A stretch of DNA of 64,000 nucleotides from Marivita sp. (GTDB taxonomy: Bacteria; Pseudomonadota; Alphaproteobacteria; Rhodobacterales; Rhodobacteraceae). Of this stretch, positions 10,684-19,762 are shown piece by piece. The stretch lies in NCBI RefSeq assembly GCF_022763305.1, contig NZ_JALEGT010000102.1, positions 35,896-99,895 on the forward strand. The letters are read 5' to 3'. Each line of letters begins with the position of its first letter. The first letter of the stretch is position 1. The translations under genes and the position numbers were made by a program. The notes below the pieces were generated by a model, which was not told the DNA's origin, did not search any database, and saw only the letters and a program-made list of their open reading frames with translations.

Positions 10684-11930
10684 TGCGGGAACGACTTTGG
10701 CTCTGGCTCAAGCGACTCTGGCGGCGTCCCGGCATCAGGATTTCCGCCTTCGGCAGCGCGGCGCTGCTGGTGGCTCTGATCGCGCCGCTGCTCGACCAGT
10801 CTCTGCCGGAGTCGCTGGTCGACCGTTTCTCGCGGGACGCGGTGCTGCCGATCCTGAACATCCTCGCGTCGTCCATGCTTGCGGTGACCACCTTTTCACT
10901 GGGGATCATGGTTCAGGCCTTCCGGTCCGCCGCGGGACAGGCCACCCCAAGGGTTTACCGTCTGCTGATGCAGGACATGACCACGCTCAACGTGATGTCC
11001 GTCTTTGTCGGGGCCTTCCTGTTTTCACTCGCCTCAATCGTGCTGTTCCGTGCCGGGTTCTACGGCGACTCGGCGGCGGTGATCGTGTTCGGCATGACGA
11101 TGATCTGCATCCTAATGATCGTCGTCGCGATCCTGCGCTGGATCGCCCATCTCAGCCAGCTCGGCAGCCTGCACCACACGCTGACGCTGGTCGAAAACGC
11201 GGCGACGCAACCGCTCAAACAGCTTGTAAAGACGCCCAATCTGGGCGCGCGCGCCGCCAGCGATGCACCCCGCGCTCCGGACGGGTCCGAGGCGCTGCGC
11301 TCGCCACGGTCGGGCTATGTTCAGTTCATCAGCCTTGCCGAACTGAACACCCAGCTCGAAGAACAGGACGCCACGCTCTGGGTCTATACCCCGCCCGGCA
11401 GTTGGGTGCTCAAGGATACGCCGCTCGCCTATGTCGAGGGTGCAAGCGATCTGGACGCGCTTCTCGAGAACTTCACCTTGGGAGATGAGCGCACCGTCGA
11501 ACAGGACGCGCGCTTCGGCCTTGTGATCCTTGCCGAGGTGGCTAGCCGCGCCCTGTCACCCGGCGTGAACGATCCCGGCACCGCGATCGACGTGATCCAC
11601 CGGATCGAACGCATCCTTTGGCAATTCGGGCAGGGGATGAGCGATACGGAGCGCACGCGCGACCCTGATTTCGAGCGCGTGATCCTGGGCACTGTTTCGG
11701 CAGATGACCTGTTGCATGACGGCTATGCCAGCCTGATGCAGGATGGCGGAGACCGGTTCGACGTGATGGCTCAGATGCTGAAAGCGGCCAACCGCCTGAG
11801 CAAGAGCGATTGGCCGGAACTGGCCAAATCCGCACAGCAGACCCGCGAGTCGGCGCTTGGCATCATTGACCGCCGGATCGACGATCCCGACGCGGTCAAG
11901 GCACTGCATCAGAAGGCGAAGGAAACCTAG
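10683..11930 (+). CDS. DUF2254 predicted membrane protein
   Basis: 415 residues. The N-terminal third has about four membrane segments (about residues 20-40, 58-80, 100-125, 130-155), and the rest is a soluble domain. The ATTFSLGIMVQAFRSAAGQATPRVYRLLMQD region and SPGVNDPGTAIDVI motif are typical of DUF2254 (quoted in short pieces: TTFSLGIMVQAF; SPGVNDPGTA). No biochemical function is established for the family. It is translationally coupled to the preceding gene. The last codon TAG shares two bases with the gltX stop on the other strand (CTAG at 11927-11930). Confidence 0.85.
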   Translation: MRERLWLWLKRLWRRPGIRISAFGSAALLVALIAPLLDQSLPESLVDRFSRDAVLPILNILASSMLAVTTFSLGIMVQAFRSAAGQATPRVYRLLMQDMTTLNVMSVFVGAFLFSLASIVLFRAGFYGDSAAVIVFGMTMICILMIVVAILRWIAHLSQLGSLHHTLTLVENAATQPLKQLVKTPNLGARAASDAPRAPDGSEALRSPRSGYVQFISLAELNTQLEEQDATLWVYTPPGSWVLKDTPLAYVEGASDLDALLENFTLGDERTVEQDARFGLVILAEVASRALSPGVNDPGTAIDVIHRIERILWQFGQGMSDTERTRDPDFERVILGTVSADDLLHDGYASLMQDGGDRFDVMAQMLKAANRLSKSDWPELAKSAQQTRESALGIIDRRIDDPDAVKALHQKAKET

Positions 11931-13264
11931 CCTTTCGCCAGTTTGCGGGCCGGGATGGTCTGCAACAGCGGCAGCAGGTCCGCCATTTCCGGCCCCCGCT
12001 CCTGCCCGGTCAGCGCCTTTCGCAGCGGCATGAACAGACCCTTGCCCTTGCGCCCCGTCGCCTCCTTGACCGCGTTGGTCCAGTTCCCCCACGCATCCGG
12101 ACCCAGCGGGCCTTCGGGCAGAAGCGCCATCGCTTCGGCAATGAACGCGGCATCCTCGTCCGCAACAAGCGGATCGGCACCGTTTGCACACAAGTCCCAC
12201 CATTTGGCGATGTCGCGCCGCGTGGTGATGTTCTCGCGCGCCACAGTCCAGAACGCCTCGGCCTTGTCCGCAGGCACACCCAGCGCATCCAGATCGGCTT
12301 TGACAGCGGTCACGTCCAAAGCGTGCAGCTTGCGCGCAGTCAGCGGAAACAGGTCTTCGTGATCGAACTTGGTCGGGGCCGCGCCGAACTGGCTCAGATC
12401 GAAACCTTCCGCGATCTCTTCCAGCGACATCCGCAATTCCACCGGCTGCGACGACCCGAGCCGCGCCATCAGGCTGAGCAGCGCCTCGGGCTCCACGCCC
12501 TGTTCGCGCAGATCACGCAGCGCCAGCGTGCCAAGACGCTTGGACAGAGACTCGCCCTGCGGGCCGGTCAGCAGCGAATGGTGGGCAAAGGACGGCACAG
12601 TCCCGCCCAGCGCACGGATGATCTGGATCTGCGTCGCGGTGTTCGTCACGTGGTCCGACCCGCGCACCACATGGGTCACACCCATTTCGGTGTCATCCAC
12701 CACAGAGGCCAGCGTATAGAGGATCTGCTTGTCCGCCCGGATCAGCACCGGATCACTGACGCTGGCAGCATCGATCGAGATGTCGCCAAGAATACCATCG
12801 GTCCACTCGATGCGCTCCTGATCCAGCTTGAACCGCCAGACGCCATCGCCCCGCTCGGCGCGCAGCTTTTCCTTGTCCTCGTCCGACAGCGCCAGAGCCG
12901 CGCGATCATAGACCGGCGGCTTGCCCATGTTGAGCTGCTTCTTGCGCTTCAGGTCCAGCTCGGTCGGCGTTTCGAACGCCTCGTAGAACCGTCCCATCTC
13001 GCGCAGCGTGTCAGCCGCGTCGTGATACCGATCCAACCGCTCCGACTGCCGCTCCACACGGTCCCATGTCAGGCCCAGCCACTCCAGATCGTACTTCAGC
13101 GCATCGACATATTCTTCCTTCGACCGCTCCGGATCGGTGTCGTCGATCCGCAGAATGAACGTGCCGCCCGACTTGCGGGCGATCAGGTGGTTGAACAAGG
13201 CGGTGCGCAGGTTGCCGACATGGATGTAACCGGTGGGCGACGGCGCGAAACGGGTGGTTGTCAT
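11927..13264 (-). CDS. gltX: Glutamyl-tRNA synthetase
   Basis: 445 residues of a class I aminoacyl-tRNA synthetase. The HIGH motif is HVGN (residues 15-18) in APSPTGYIHVGNLRTALFNH, and the KMSKS counterpart is SLSKR in GESLSKRLGTLALRDL. The catalytic domain is followed by an alpha-helical anticodon-binding domain. The start at 13264 gives the canonical MTTTRFAPSPTG opening; the upstream open frame is not conserved. Many alphaproteobacteria carry two GluRS genes, one of which can charge tRNA-Gln with glutamate; which one this is cannot be told here. Confidence 0.95.
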   Translation of the reverse strand: MTTTRFAPSPTGYIHVGNLRTALFNHLIARKSGGTFILRIDDTDPERSKEEYVDALKYDLEWLGLTWDRVERQSERLDRYHDAADTLREMGRFYEAFETPTELDLKRKKQLNMGKPPVYDRAALALSDEDKEKLRAERGDGVWRFKLDQERIEWTDGILGDISIDAASVSDPVLIRADKQILYTLASVVDDTEMGVTHVVRGSDHVTNTATQIQIIRALGGTVPSFAHHSLLTGPQGESLSKRLGTLALRDLREQGVEPEALLSLMARLGSSQPVELRMSLEEIAEGFDLSQFGAAPTKFDHEDLFPLTARKLHALDVTAVKADLDALGVPADKAEAFWTVARENITTRRDIAKWWDLCANGADPLVADEDAAFIAEAMALLPEGPLGPDAWGNWTNAVKEATGRKGKGLFMPLRKALTGQERGPEMADLLPLLQTIPARKLAKG

Positions 13265-13431
13265 GGACTGTGTCTCCTGTTGCCCGCGCTGTCTCACAAA
13301 GGGATGCTTTTGTCCAGAAAGCCCCGCACCAATGCTCTGCACCATTGCACAGTCACGAAGGCGTGAATGCACAAGCTTTGGTCAAATTTGCCGCTAAACT
13401 CTTCTTCATTCCAATCAGGGGAGCGATCATT

Positions 13432-14358
13432 ATGTCTGAATATTCCATGTCACGCCGCAGCCTGCTTGCCGGGGCAGCCGCCCTTCCGATGGCGGCCGGT
13501 CTTGGCATCAGCAAGGCGAGCGCCGCTGGTCACATGCAGGGCCCGCAAATCCCGCGCGTGAACCGCTATGGCGTCGGTGATTTCGAAGTCACAACCATGC
13601 TCGTCGGCAGCCGCACGGTCGAAGAACCGCAGACCATCTTCGGCATGAACGTGAGCGCCGAGGAATTCGCCGCCGCCTCCGCCGAGGCACGCATCCCGGT
13701 TGACAAGGCGCAGTTCTTCTTCACGCCGACACTGGTAAACACCGGGTCCGAACTGATCCTCTTCGATACCGGCCTCAACGGGGCCGCCACCGCGCAGGCG
13801 GTCGAGATGGCGGGCTATTCCGCCGACGCCGTGACCCATGTGGTTCTGACCCACATGCATGGCGACCATATCGGCGGCTTAATGACCGATGGCGCCGAGA
13901 CCTTCTCCAACGCCGCCTACATCACGGGTCAGGCGGAATTCGACCACTGGTCCGGCACCGACAATGAAGGCTTTGCCAACAACGTGAAACCGCTGGCCGA
14001 GAAGATGTCATTCCTTGGCGATGGCGACAGCGTGACCTCGGGCATCACGGCCATGGCGGCGTTCGGGCACACACCGGGTCACATGACCTACATGCTCGAC
14101 AGCAACGACCAGCAGCTTCTGATCCTCGCGGACCTGACCAACCACTATGTCTGGTCGCTGGCGCATCCCGATTGGGAAGTCCGCTTCGACATGGACAAGG
14201 CCGCTGCCGCTGCATCACGCCGGAACGTGCTGGGGATGCTGGCCACCGATGCCGTGCCGTTCATCGGCTACCACATGCCCTTCCCGGGTGTGGGCTATGT
14301 CGAGACCCGCGGCGATGGCTTCCACTACGTGCCGCACAGCTACCAGCTTCTGCTCTGA
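13432..14358 (+). CDS. Exported metallo-beta-lactamase-fold hydrolase
   Basis: 308 residues. The N terminus is a twin-arginine-type signal (SRRSLLAGAAALPMAAG; RR at residues 8-9), predicting folded export to the periplasm. The mature part has the HxHxDH zinc motif (THMHGDHIGG, about residues 141-146), the second-site histidine in TPGHM, an aspartate in LADLTNHY and a C-terminal histidine in GYHMPFPG. The open frame runs upstream into gltX, but the start at 13432 begins the signal. The fold is shared by lactonases, glyoxalase II and sulfatases; the substrate is unknown. It is divergent from gltX. Confidence 0.88.
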   Translation: MSEYSMSRRSLLAGAAALPMAAGLGISKASAAGHMQGPQIPRVNRYGVGDFEVTTMLVGSRTVEEPQTIFGMNVSAEEFAAASAEARIPVDKAQFFFTPTLVNTGSELILFDTGLNGAATAQAVEMAGYSADAVTHVVLTHMHGDHIGGLMTDGAETFSNAAYITGQAEFDHWSGTDNEGFANNVKPLAEKMSFLGDGDSVTSGITAMAAFGHTPGHMTYMLDSNDQQLLILADLTNHYVWSLAHPDWEVRFDMDKAAAAASRRNVLGMLATDAVPFIGYHMPFPGVGYVETRGDGFHYVPHSYQLLL

Positions 14359-14400
14359 TCCTGGCTTGACGCGGTCGCCCAGCGCGGTGCTGATACGCGC

Positions 14401-14793
14401 ATGACCGCGCAAGATGACATCGACGACATCACACGCTATGCCGAGGCAGCCCTGAACGGGCTGCCTTTGCCGTTTCGCGATCTGTGCAGGGACGTTCTGC
14501 TGCAGGTCACCGACTGGCCACCGCAGGACATTCTGGACGAGCTGGAGATCGACGACCCGCTGGAATTGACCGGGCTCTATGACGGCATCCCCCTCACCGA
14601 GAAATCCGCAGGCGATCCGTCACCCTTTCCCGATCAGGTCTGGCTTTACGCCGAACCGATCCTTGCCGAATGGCGCGACCGGAAATCCGTCACGCTGCAG
14701 GAGCTGGTGACGCATATCGTCGTGCATGAAATCGCGCATCATTTCGGCTGGACCGATGACGAGATCGCGGAAGTGGACCGTTGGTGGGAATGA
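14401..14793 (+). CDS. Small zincin-like metallopeptidase (MPN-less, DUF1025 type)
   Basis: 130 residues with the metallopeptidase motif HEIAHHFG (HExxHxxG) near the C terminus, preceded by an acidic N-terminal half. This matches the small 'metallopeptidase family' zincins of about 120-140 residues found widely in Rhodobacterales. It has no signal peptide, so it is likely cytoplasmic. It starts 42 bases after the metallo-beta-lactamase-fold gene and is followed by a bidirectional terminator. The physiological substrate is unknown. Confidence 0.85.
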   Translation: MTAQDDIDDITRYAEAALNGLPLPFRDLCRDVLLQVTDWPPQDILDELEIDDPLELTGLYDGIPLTEKSAGDPSPFPDQVWLYAEPILAEWRDRKSVTLQELVTHIVVHEIAHHFGWTDDEIAEVDRWWE

Positions 14794-14801
14794 CCCGTCA
14801 A

Positions 14802-14836
14802 GAGTTTGCAAACCCGAGTCCGGGGTTTGCAAACTC
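14802..14836. terminator. Bidirectional hairpin terminator
   Basis: A perfect 14-bp inverted repeat (arms 14802-14815 and 14823-14836) with a seven-base loop sits between two convergent genes. Each arm itself contains the palindrome GTTTGCAAAC. There is no T tract on either side, so it may act with other factors or mainly stabilise 3' ends. Confidence 0.55.
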
Positions 14837-14841
14837 CGGAC

Positions 14842-16239
14842 TCACCCGTCCGTCAGCGCCCCGTTGACCCACTCGCCCGTCGCGGTTTCCCCCGACGCAT
14901 AACGCATCGTGCCGGTGCCCTGACGTTTGCCGTCAAGGAACGCGCCCTCGTAGACATCGCCATTGGCATAGGTCGCGGTCCCCTGCCCGCTGATCTCGCC
15001 GTTCTGCCACTCGCCGACATATTTGAACCCGTCCGCCATGGTGATCTCGCCCTGACCGTGACGCTGCCCATCTGCGAACTGGCCAACATAGACCGTCCCA
15101 TCCGTATAGGTCGCGGTCCCCTGCCCGTGGCGCTGCCCGTCCTGCCACTCGCCCTCGTACTTGTAGCCGTCGGGATAGGTCATCACGCCAACACCGTGGT
15201 TGCGCGCGTTCTTGAACTCGCCCTCGTAGACCAAACCGTTGGCATAGACCGCACGGCCCTTGCCGTCGATCACCCCATCGACCCAAGCCCCTTCATAAGT
15301 CGAGCCATCGGGATAGGTGATCTTGCCCTCGCCATTCGCCAGATCACCCCGGAACTGGCCTTCATAGACCGACCCGTCGGGATAGGTGACCTTGCCGACA
15401 CCCTCGATCTGCCCGGCGACCCAGGCACCTTCATAGCGATAGCCATCGGTGCCGATGAACGTGCCCTGTCCATGGCGCAGGTCGTCCTTGAACTCGCCTT
15501 CGTAGACATCGCCATTGGCATAACGCACAGTGCCTTGCCCATCGCGACGTCCCGAAACAAGCTCACCTTCGTAGACATCACCGTTGGACTGCGTCAGCGT
15601 TCCGATCCCGTCGATCTGGCCGTCTTTCCACATGCCCACATAGACCAGCCCGTCCGGCATGGTCAGCTTGCCCTGCCCCTCACTGTCGCCATCTGCAACG
15701 CGGCCTTCGTAGATCGACCCGTCCGGGTAGGTGATCGTCCCGTTGCCTTCCTTGACGCCGTTGATCCAGTCGCCCTCGTAGACATAGCCGCCTGGGCTTT
15801 GCATCGTGCCGCGCCCGTGGTGCAGCGCATTGCGGAAACTGCCTTCGTAGCGCACGCCATTGGCATAGAGCGCCACGCCCTGCCCGGTGATTTTGCCGTC
15901 CAGCCATGACCCTTCATAGGTCGACCCGTCTGCAAACACGATCTTGCCGATTCCTTCGGGTTTGCCCTTGGCGAACTGGCCTTCATAGACCGACCCGTTG
16001 GGAAAACGGGCGACACCGTTGCCCCGGATTTCGCCCTCGACCCAATCGCCGGTGTATTCGTACCCGTTCGGCAGACGGTACGTGCCGGTGCCGTGCTGCA
16101 ACCCGTTGAGGAACGTGCCTTCATAGACACCGCCATCGTCGTATTGCTTGGTCTGAACCTCTCCGTCCTGCGCCAGCGCGCCCTGTGCGAGGACGAGTGC
16201 AAGAACCGCACCCGGAATGACTTTGCTGCCCGGTCTCAT
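14842..16239 (-). CDS. Exported MORN-repeat protein (18 full repeats)
   Basis: 465 residues. A signal peptide (VIPGAVLALVLAQGALAQ, cleaved after about residue 25) is followed by an almost uninterrupted array of 18 MORN repeats of 23 residues and a partial 19th at the C terminus. The repeat consensus is xxYxGxWxxGxxxGxGxxxYxxG. MORN arrays form long beta-hairpin ribbons that bind proteins or lipids. Nothing else is attached, so the protein appears to be a pure scaffold in the periplasm or outside. The start at 16239 puts the signal peptide at the N terminus; the open frame runs upstream to 16329. It is divergent from nadE. Confidence 0.9.
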   Translation of the reverse strand: MRPGSKVIPGAVLALVLAQGALAQDGEVQTKQYDDGGVYEGTFLNGLQHGTGTYRLPNGYEYTGDWVEGEIRGNGVARFPNGSVYEGQFAKGKPEGIGKIVFADGSTYEGSWLDGKITGQGVALYANGVRYEGSFRNALHHGRGTMQSPGGYVYEGDWINGVKEGNGTITYPDGSIYEGRVADGDSEGQGKLTMPDGLVYVGMWKDGQIDGIGTLTQSNGDVYEGELVSGRRDGQGTVRYANGDVYEGEFKDDLRHGQGTFIGTDGYRYEGAWVAGQIEGVGKVTYPDGSVYEGQFRGDLANGEGKITYPDGSTYEGAWVDGVIDGKGRAVYANGLVYEGEFKNARNHGVGVMTYPDGYKYEGEWQDGQRHGQGTATYTDGTVYVGQFADGQRHGQGEITMADGFKYVGEWQNGEISGQGTATYANGDVYEGAFLDGKRQGTGTMRYASGETATGEWVNGALTDG

Positions 16240-16394
16240 TTGTCTGGTATCCCACTCATGTCCGTTGCCATGACCCTGTGCCCGAAACCTAAGCGACCGG
16301 GCCCGGTCAGACAATGTCTTATCCCACAAGGTGCTTTCCCTCGCGCGGTGTTCTGCTATGTCACCCGCGATATCGGGAAAGGAAGGACCGCCCC

Positions 16395-18056
16395 ATGTCG
16401 GACCGGTTTCGCATCACTCTGGCGCAGTTGAACCCCACGGTGGGTGATCTTTCCGGCAATGCCGCAAAGGCCCGCGCCGCGTGGGAGGCGGGCAAGGCGG
16501 CGGGTGCCGATCTGGTCGCCCTGCCCGAGATGTTCCTCACCGGGTATCAGGCACAGGACCTGATCATGAAACCCGCCTTTGTCGCCCATGTCCAAGCCGA
16601 ACTGGCCGCACTGGCCGAAGCCTGCGCCGACGGTCCGGCGCTGGCCATTGGTGGGCCGTCTGTGGGCGAAGACCTCAAGCTGCACAACAGCTATTTCGTT
16701 CTTCAGAGTGGCAAGATCGCGTCGACCGTCCACAAGTATTTCCTGCCGAATTTCAACGTCTTCGACGAGGTGCGCCTGTTCTCGCGCGACATGATGCAGG
16801 GGCCGGTCGCCGTAAATGGCGTGCGCATCGGCATGCCGATCTGCGAGGACGCGTGGTATCCCGACGTTGTCGAAGCGCTTGAGGAAAGCGGCGCTGAATT
16901 CATTCTCGTGACCAACGGATCGCCCTATTTCCGCAACAAGTTCGAAACCCGCCTCAACCACATGGTCGCCCGTGTCGTGGAAAGCGGCTTGCCGCTGATT
17001 TACCTGAACATGGTGGGTGGTCAGGACGATCAGGTTTTCGACGGCGGATCGTTTGCCCTCAATCGCGGCGGGGTGCCTGCGGTGCAGTTGCCGATCTTCG
17101 ACGAGGTCATCAGCCATGTCGATCTGGAACGGAAAGACGACGGATGGCACGTTCTCGATGGGGATTTCACAACCCATCCCGATCCGATGGAGCAGGATTA
17201 TCGCGTCATGGTCACCGCGTTGCGGGATTACATGGTCAAGACCGGGTTCAAGAAGGTGCTGCTGGGTCTGTCCGGCGGGATCGACTCGGCCATCGTGGCG
17301 ACGATCGCGGTCGATGCCTTGGGTGCCGAGAACGTGCGCTGCGTGATGCTGCCGTCGGAATACACGTCTCAGGGATCGCTGGACGACGCCAAGGCGGTGG
17401 CAGAGAACCTTGGCTGCCGGTACGATTTTTTACCAATTGGTAAAACCCGTGACGCCGTGACCGAAACGCTGGCCCCCCTGTTCGAAGGCACCCAGCCCGA
17501 TCTGACCGAAGAGAACATCCAGTCCCGCATCCGGGGTCTGCTGCTGATGGCGCTGTCGAACAAGTTCGGCGAGATGCTTTTGACCACCGGCAACAAGTCC
17601 GAGGTCGCCGTGGGCTATGCCACGATCTATGGCGACATGGCGGGTGGCTACAATCCGATCAAGGACATGTACAAGACCCGAGTGTTCGACTGCTGCCGCT
17701 GGCGCAATGCGCACCACCGCGACTGGATGATGGGGCCGGACGGGGCCGTGATCCCCGAGGCGATCATCACCAAACCGCCCTCGGCCGAATTGCGCGCGGA
17801 TCAGAAAGACAGCGACTCCCTGCCTGATTATCCGGTACTGGACGGTATCCTGGAGATCCTCGTCGACGAAGACGGCTCCATCGCCGATTGCGTGGCCGCC
17901 GGGTATGACCGCGCCGATGCCAAGAAGATCGAACACCTGCTTTACATCAGCGAATACAAGCGCTTCCAGTCCGCCCCCGGCGCGCGCCTTTCGAAACGCG
18001 CCTTCTGGCTGGACCGGCGCTATCCCATCGTGAACCGCTGGCGCGACCCAAGCTAG
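16395..18056 (+). CDS. nadE: NAD+ synthase, glutamine-hydrolysing
   Basis: 553 residues with two domains. The N-terminal nitrilase-type glutaminase has the triad E45, K114 and C150 (LPEMFLTGY, HKYFLPNF, GMPICED). The C-terminal synthetase has the P-loop GLSGGIDSA and the TTGNKSEVAVGY segment. It amidates deamido-NAD using ammonia channelled from glutamine, the last step of NAD synthesis. The start at 16395 follows a strong GGAAGGA element; the longer frame from 16314 adds a non-conserved leader. The 155-base spacer to the divergent MORN gene should hold its promoter. Confidence 0.96.
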   Translation: MSDRFRITLAQLNPTVGDLSGNAAKARAAWEAGKAAGADLVALPEMFLTGYQAQDLIMKPAFVAHVQAELAALAEACADGPALAIGGPSVGEDLKLHNSYFVLQSGKIASTVHKYFLPNFNVFDEVRLFSRDMMQGPVAVNGVRIGMPICEDAWYPDVVEALEESGAEFILVTNGSPYFRNKFETRLNHMVARVVESGLPLIYLNMVGGQDDQVFDGGSFALNRGGVPAVQLPIFDEVISHVDLERKDDGWHVLDGDFTTHPDPMEQDYRVMVTALRDYMVKTGFKKVLLGLSGGIDSAIVATIAVDALGAENVRCVMLPSEYTSQGSLDDAKAVAENLGCRYDFLPIGKTRDAVTETLAPLFEGTQPDLTEENIQSRIRGLLLMALSNKFGEMLLTTGNKSEVAVGYATIYGDMAGGYNPIKDMYKTRVFDCCRWRNAHHRDWMMGPDGAVIPEAIITKPPSAELRADQKDSDSLPDYPVLDGILEILVDEDGSIADCVAAGYDRADAKKIEHLLYISEYKRFQSAPGARLSKRAFWLDRRYPIVNRWRDPS

Positions 18057-18069
18057 GGATCGCGAACGG

Positions 18070-18098
18070 TTGACTGACCTACATTGTGGCTCAATCAT
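18070..18098 (+). promoter_or_regulatory. Candidate sigma-70 promoter for the DUF805 gene
   Basis: TTGACT (18070-18075), a 17-base spacer, then AATCAT (18093-18098), matching five and four of six consensus bases. Transcription would start about 25 bases before the DUF805 ATG. Confidence 0.4.
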
Positions 18099-18130
18099 GG
18101 GGTTGAAGCCATTTTCAGGGAGTCATTCAT

Positions 18131-18511
18131 ATGGAAAACATCAAAACCGCCGTGAACACGGTGCTGTCGAAATACGCCACGTTCACCGGCCGGGCCTCTC
18201 GGTCCGAATTCTGGTGGTGGATCCTCGCTGTATTCCTGACGTTGATTGTTGTCGGGATTGTCGATGCCATCCTATTCGGGACCGGGCCCGAGGCAGGACA
18301 GCCGATTTCCGCACTGGTGTCTCTGGGGCTCTTGCTGCCCAACATCGCCGTTGGCGCGCGGCGCATGCATGACATCGGCAAATCCGGATGGTGGCTTCTG
18401 ATCGGGTTGATCCCGGTCATCGGATTCTTCGTGTTGCTTTATTTCTACGTTCAGCCCAGCGAGCCTGAAACAAATCAGTACGGTGCACCCGAACCCTTCC
18501 GCGCGGGCTGA
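18131..18511 (+). CDS. DUF805 inner-membrane protein
   Basis: 126 residues with four hydrophobic segments and the DUF805 landmarks: an aromatic N-terminal stretch (RASRSEFWWW), then GARRMHDIGKSGWWLLIGLIP. A CAGGGAG ribosome-binding site precedes the start at 18131. DUF805 proteins are common small polytopic membrane proteins of unknown function. It follows nadE by 74 bases with a candidate promoter between, so it is probably its own transcript. Confidence 0.9.
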   Translation: MENIKTAVNTVLSKYATFTGRASRSEFWWWILAVFLTLIVVGIVDAILFGTGPEAGQPISALVSLGLLLPNIAVGARRMHDIGKSGWWLLIGLIPVIGFFVLLYFYVQPSEPETNQYGAPEPFRAG

Positions 18512-18540
18512 TCGCCCGCACGGATAGAAGGTCGACTCGA

Positions 18541-19635
18541 TCAGCTTGCCTTGAGCACGCCGCGTTCGATCTGGTCGGCTTCGATGCTTTCGAACAGGGC
18601 TTTGAAATTGCCCTCGCCGAAGCCGTCATCGCCCTTGCGCTGGATGAACTCGAAAAAGATCGGACCGATCACGGTCTTCGAGAAGATCTGCAGCAGGATA
18701 CGGGTTTCGCCGCCGCCGACCACACCTTCGCCGTCGATCAGGATGCCGTGTTTCTTCATCCGGTCGAGCGGCTCTTCATGGCCCACAACGCGGGTCTTGC
18801 TGAGGTCGTAATAGGCGTCAGGCGGTGCAGGCATGAACTTGAGGCCACGCTCCGCGATCTCGTCCACCGCATCGTAGATGTCGCGCGCACCAACCGCGAT
18901 GTGCTGGATGCCTTCGCCCTTGTAGCGCTTGAGGTATTCGACGATCTGCCCGGTCTCGCCCCGGTCTTCGTTGATCGGGATGCGGATGCGCCCACAGGGC
19001 GACGTCAAAGCGCGGCTCAGAAGTCCGGTGTATTTGCCTTCGATGTCGAAGAAGCGGATTTCCTTGAAGTTGAAGAGCTTGCCATAGAAGGTGAACCACG
19101 TGTCCATGTTGCCCTTGTGGACATTGTGCGTGAGGTGGTCGAGGTAATGGAAGCCCACACCTTCGGGGTTCGCGGTGCCGACCCAGTTGAATTCGTCGTT
19201 ATACGGGTTCTGTCCGTAGTATTTGTCGATGAAGTAGATGAGCGACCCACCGATGCCGACAATCGCGGGCACGTCCATCGCCTTGTCGTCGCCGTCATAG
19301 GGCGTGGCCCCGAGCATCACCGCACGGTCATAGGCGTGTTTGGCATCCACAACGCGCCAGCCCATCGACGGGGCGCAGGGGCCGTGTTCCTCGACAAAGC
19401 GCATGGCATGGCTGCCGGATTCATTGTTCAGGATGTAGGTGATGTCCCCCTGCTGCCACAGCTCGATCTGCCTGGTCTTGTGCGTGGCAGTATGGGTGTA
19501 GCCCATCTTGGTGAACAGCTCGCGCAGCGCGTCCGGATCGGGATGGGCGAATTCGACAAATTCGAACCCGTCGGTCCCGGCGGGGTTGTCGGTGGTTATT
19601 GTCGATTTCGGTGCATCGTGCGGAAACGGACCCAT
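18541..19635 (-). CDS. hpd: 4-hydroxyphenylpyruvate dioxygenase
   Basis: 364 residues; converts 4-hydroxyphenylpyruvate to homogentisate in tyrosine degradation, using non-haem Fe(II). It has the two vicinal-oxygen-chelate halves. The metal ligands lie in GVGFHYLDHLTHNV, EGIQHIAVGARD and the C-terminal GPIFFEFIQRKGDDGFGEGN segment (quoted: FFEFIQRKGD). The start at 19635 follows AAGGAGG at good spacing. An Lrp/AsnC-type regulator is encoded divergently upstream, which suggests control by an amino acid. No other homogentisate-pathway gene is next to it. Confidence 0.95.
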   Translation of the reverse strand: MGPFPHDAPKSTITTDNPAGTDGFEFVEFAHPDPDALRELFTKMGYTHTATHKTRQIELWQQGDITYILNNESGSHAMRFVEEHGPCAPSMGWRVVDAKHAYDRAVMLGATPYDGDDKAMDVPAIVGIGGSLIYFIDKYYGQNPYNDEFNWVGTANPEGVGFHYLDHLTHNVHKGNMDTWFTFYGKLFNFKEIRFFDIEGKYTGLLSRALTSPCGRIRIPINEDRGETGQIVEYLKRYKGEGIQHIAVGARDIYDAVDEIAERGLKFMPAPPDAYYDLSKTRVVGHEEPLDRMKKHGILIDGEGVVGGGETRILLQIFSKTVIGPIFFEFIQRKGDDGFGEGNFKALFESIEADQIERGVLKAS

Positions 19636-19728
19636 GGCATCCTCCTTGTTTGGGACAGAGGATACCGCAAGCGCTGTGCGCGCTGTGGGCATAGTTGGGC
19701 ATGTTCAGATGGAATAATGCGTGTATCT

Positions 19729-19752
19729 TGCATGTTTTTTGGAAAAGATGCA
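19729..19752. promoter_or_regulatory. Dyad-symmetric candidate operator for the Lrp/AsnC regulator
   Basis: TGCAT-N-TTTT-N4-AAAA-N-ATGCA: 18 of 24 positions are symmetric. It lies between hpd and the regulator gene, directly before the likely start at 19763 and overlapping the alternative ATG at 19748. Its size and AT-rich centre fit Lrp-type sites; autoregulation is inference. Confidence 0.4.
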
Positions 19753-19762
19753 CATTCCGCGC

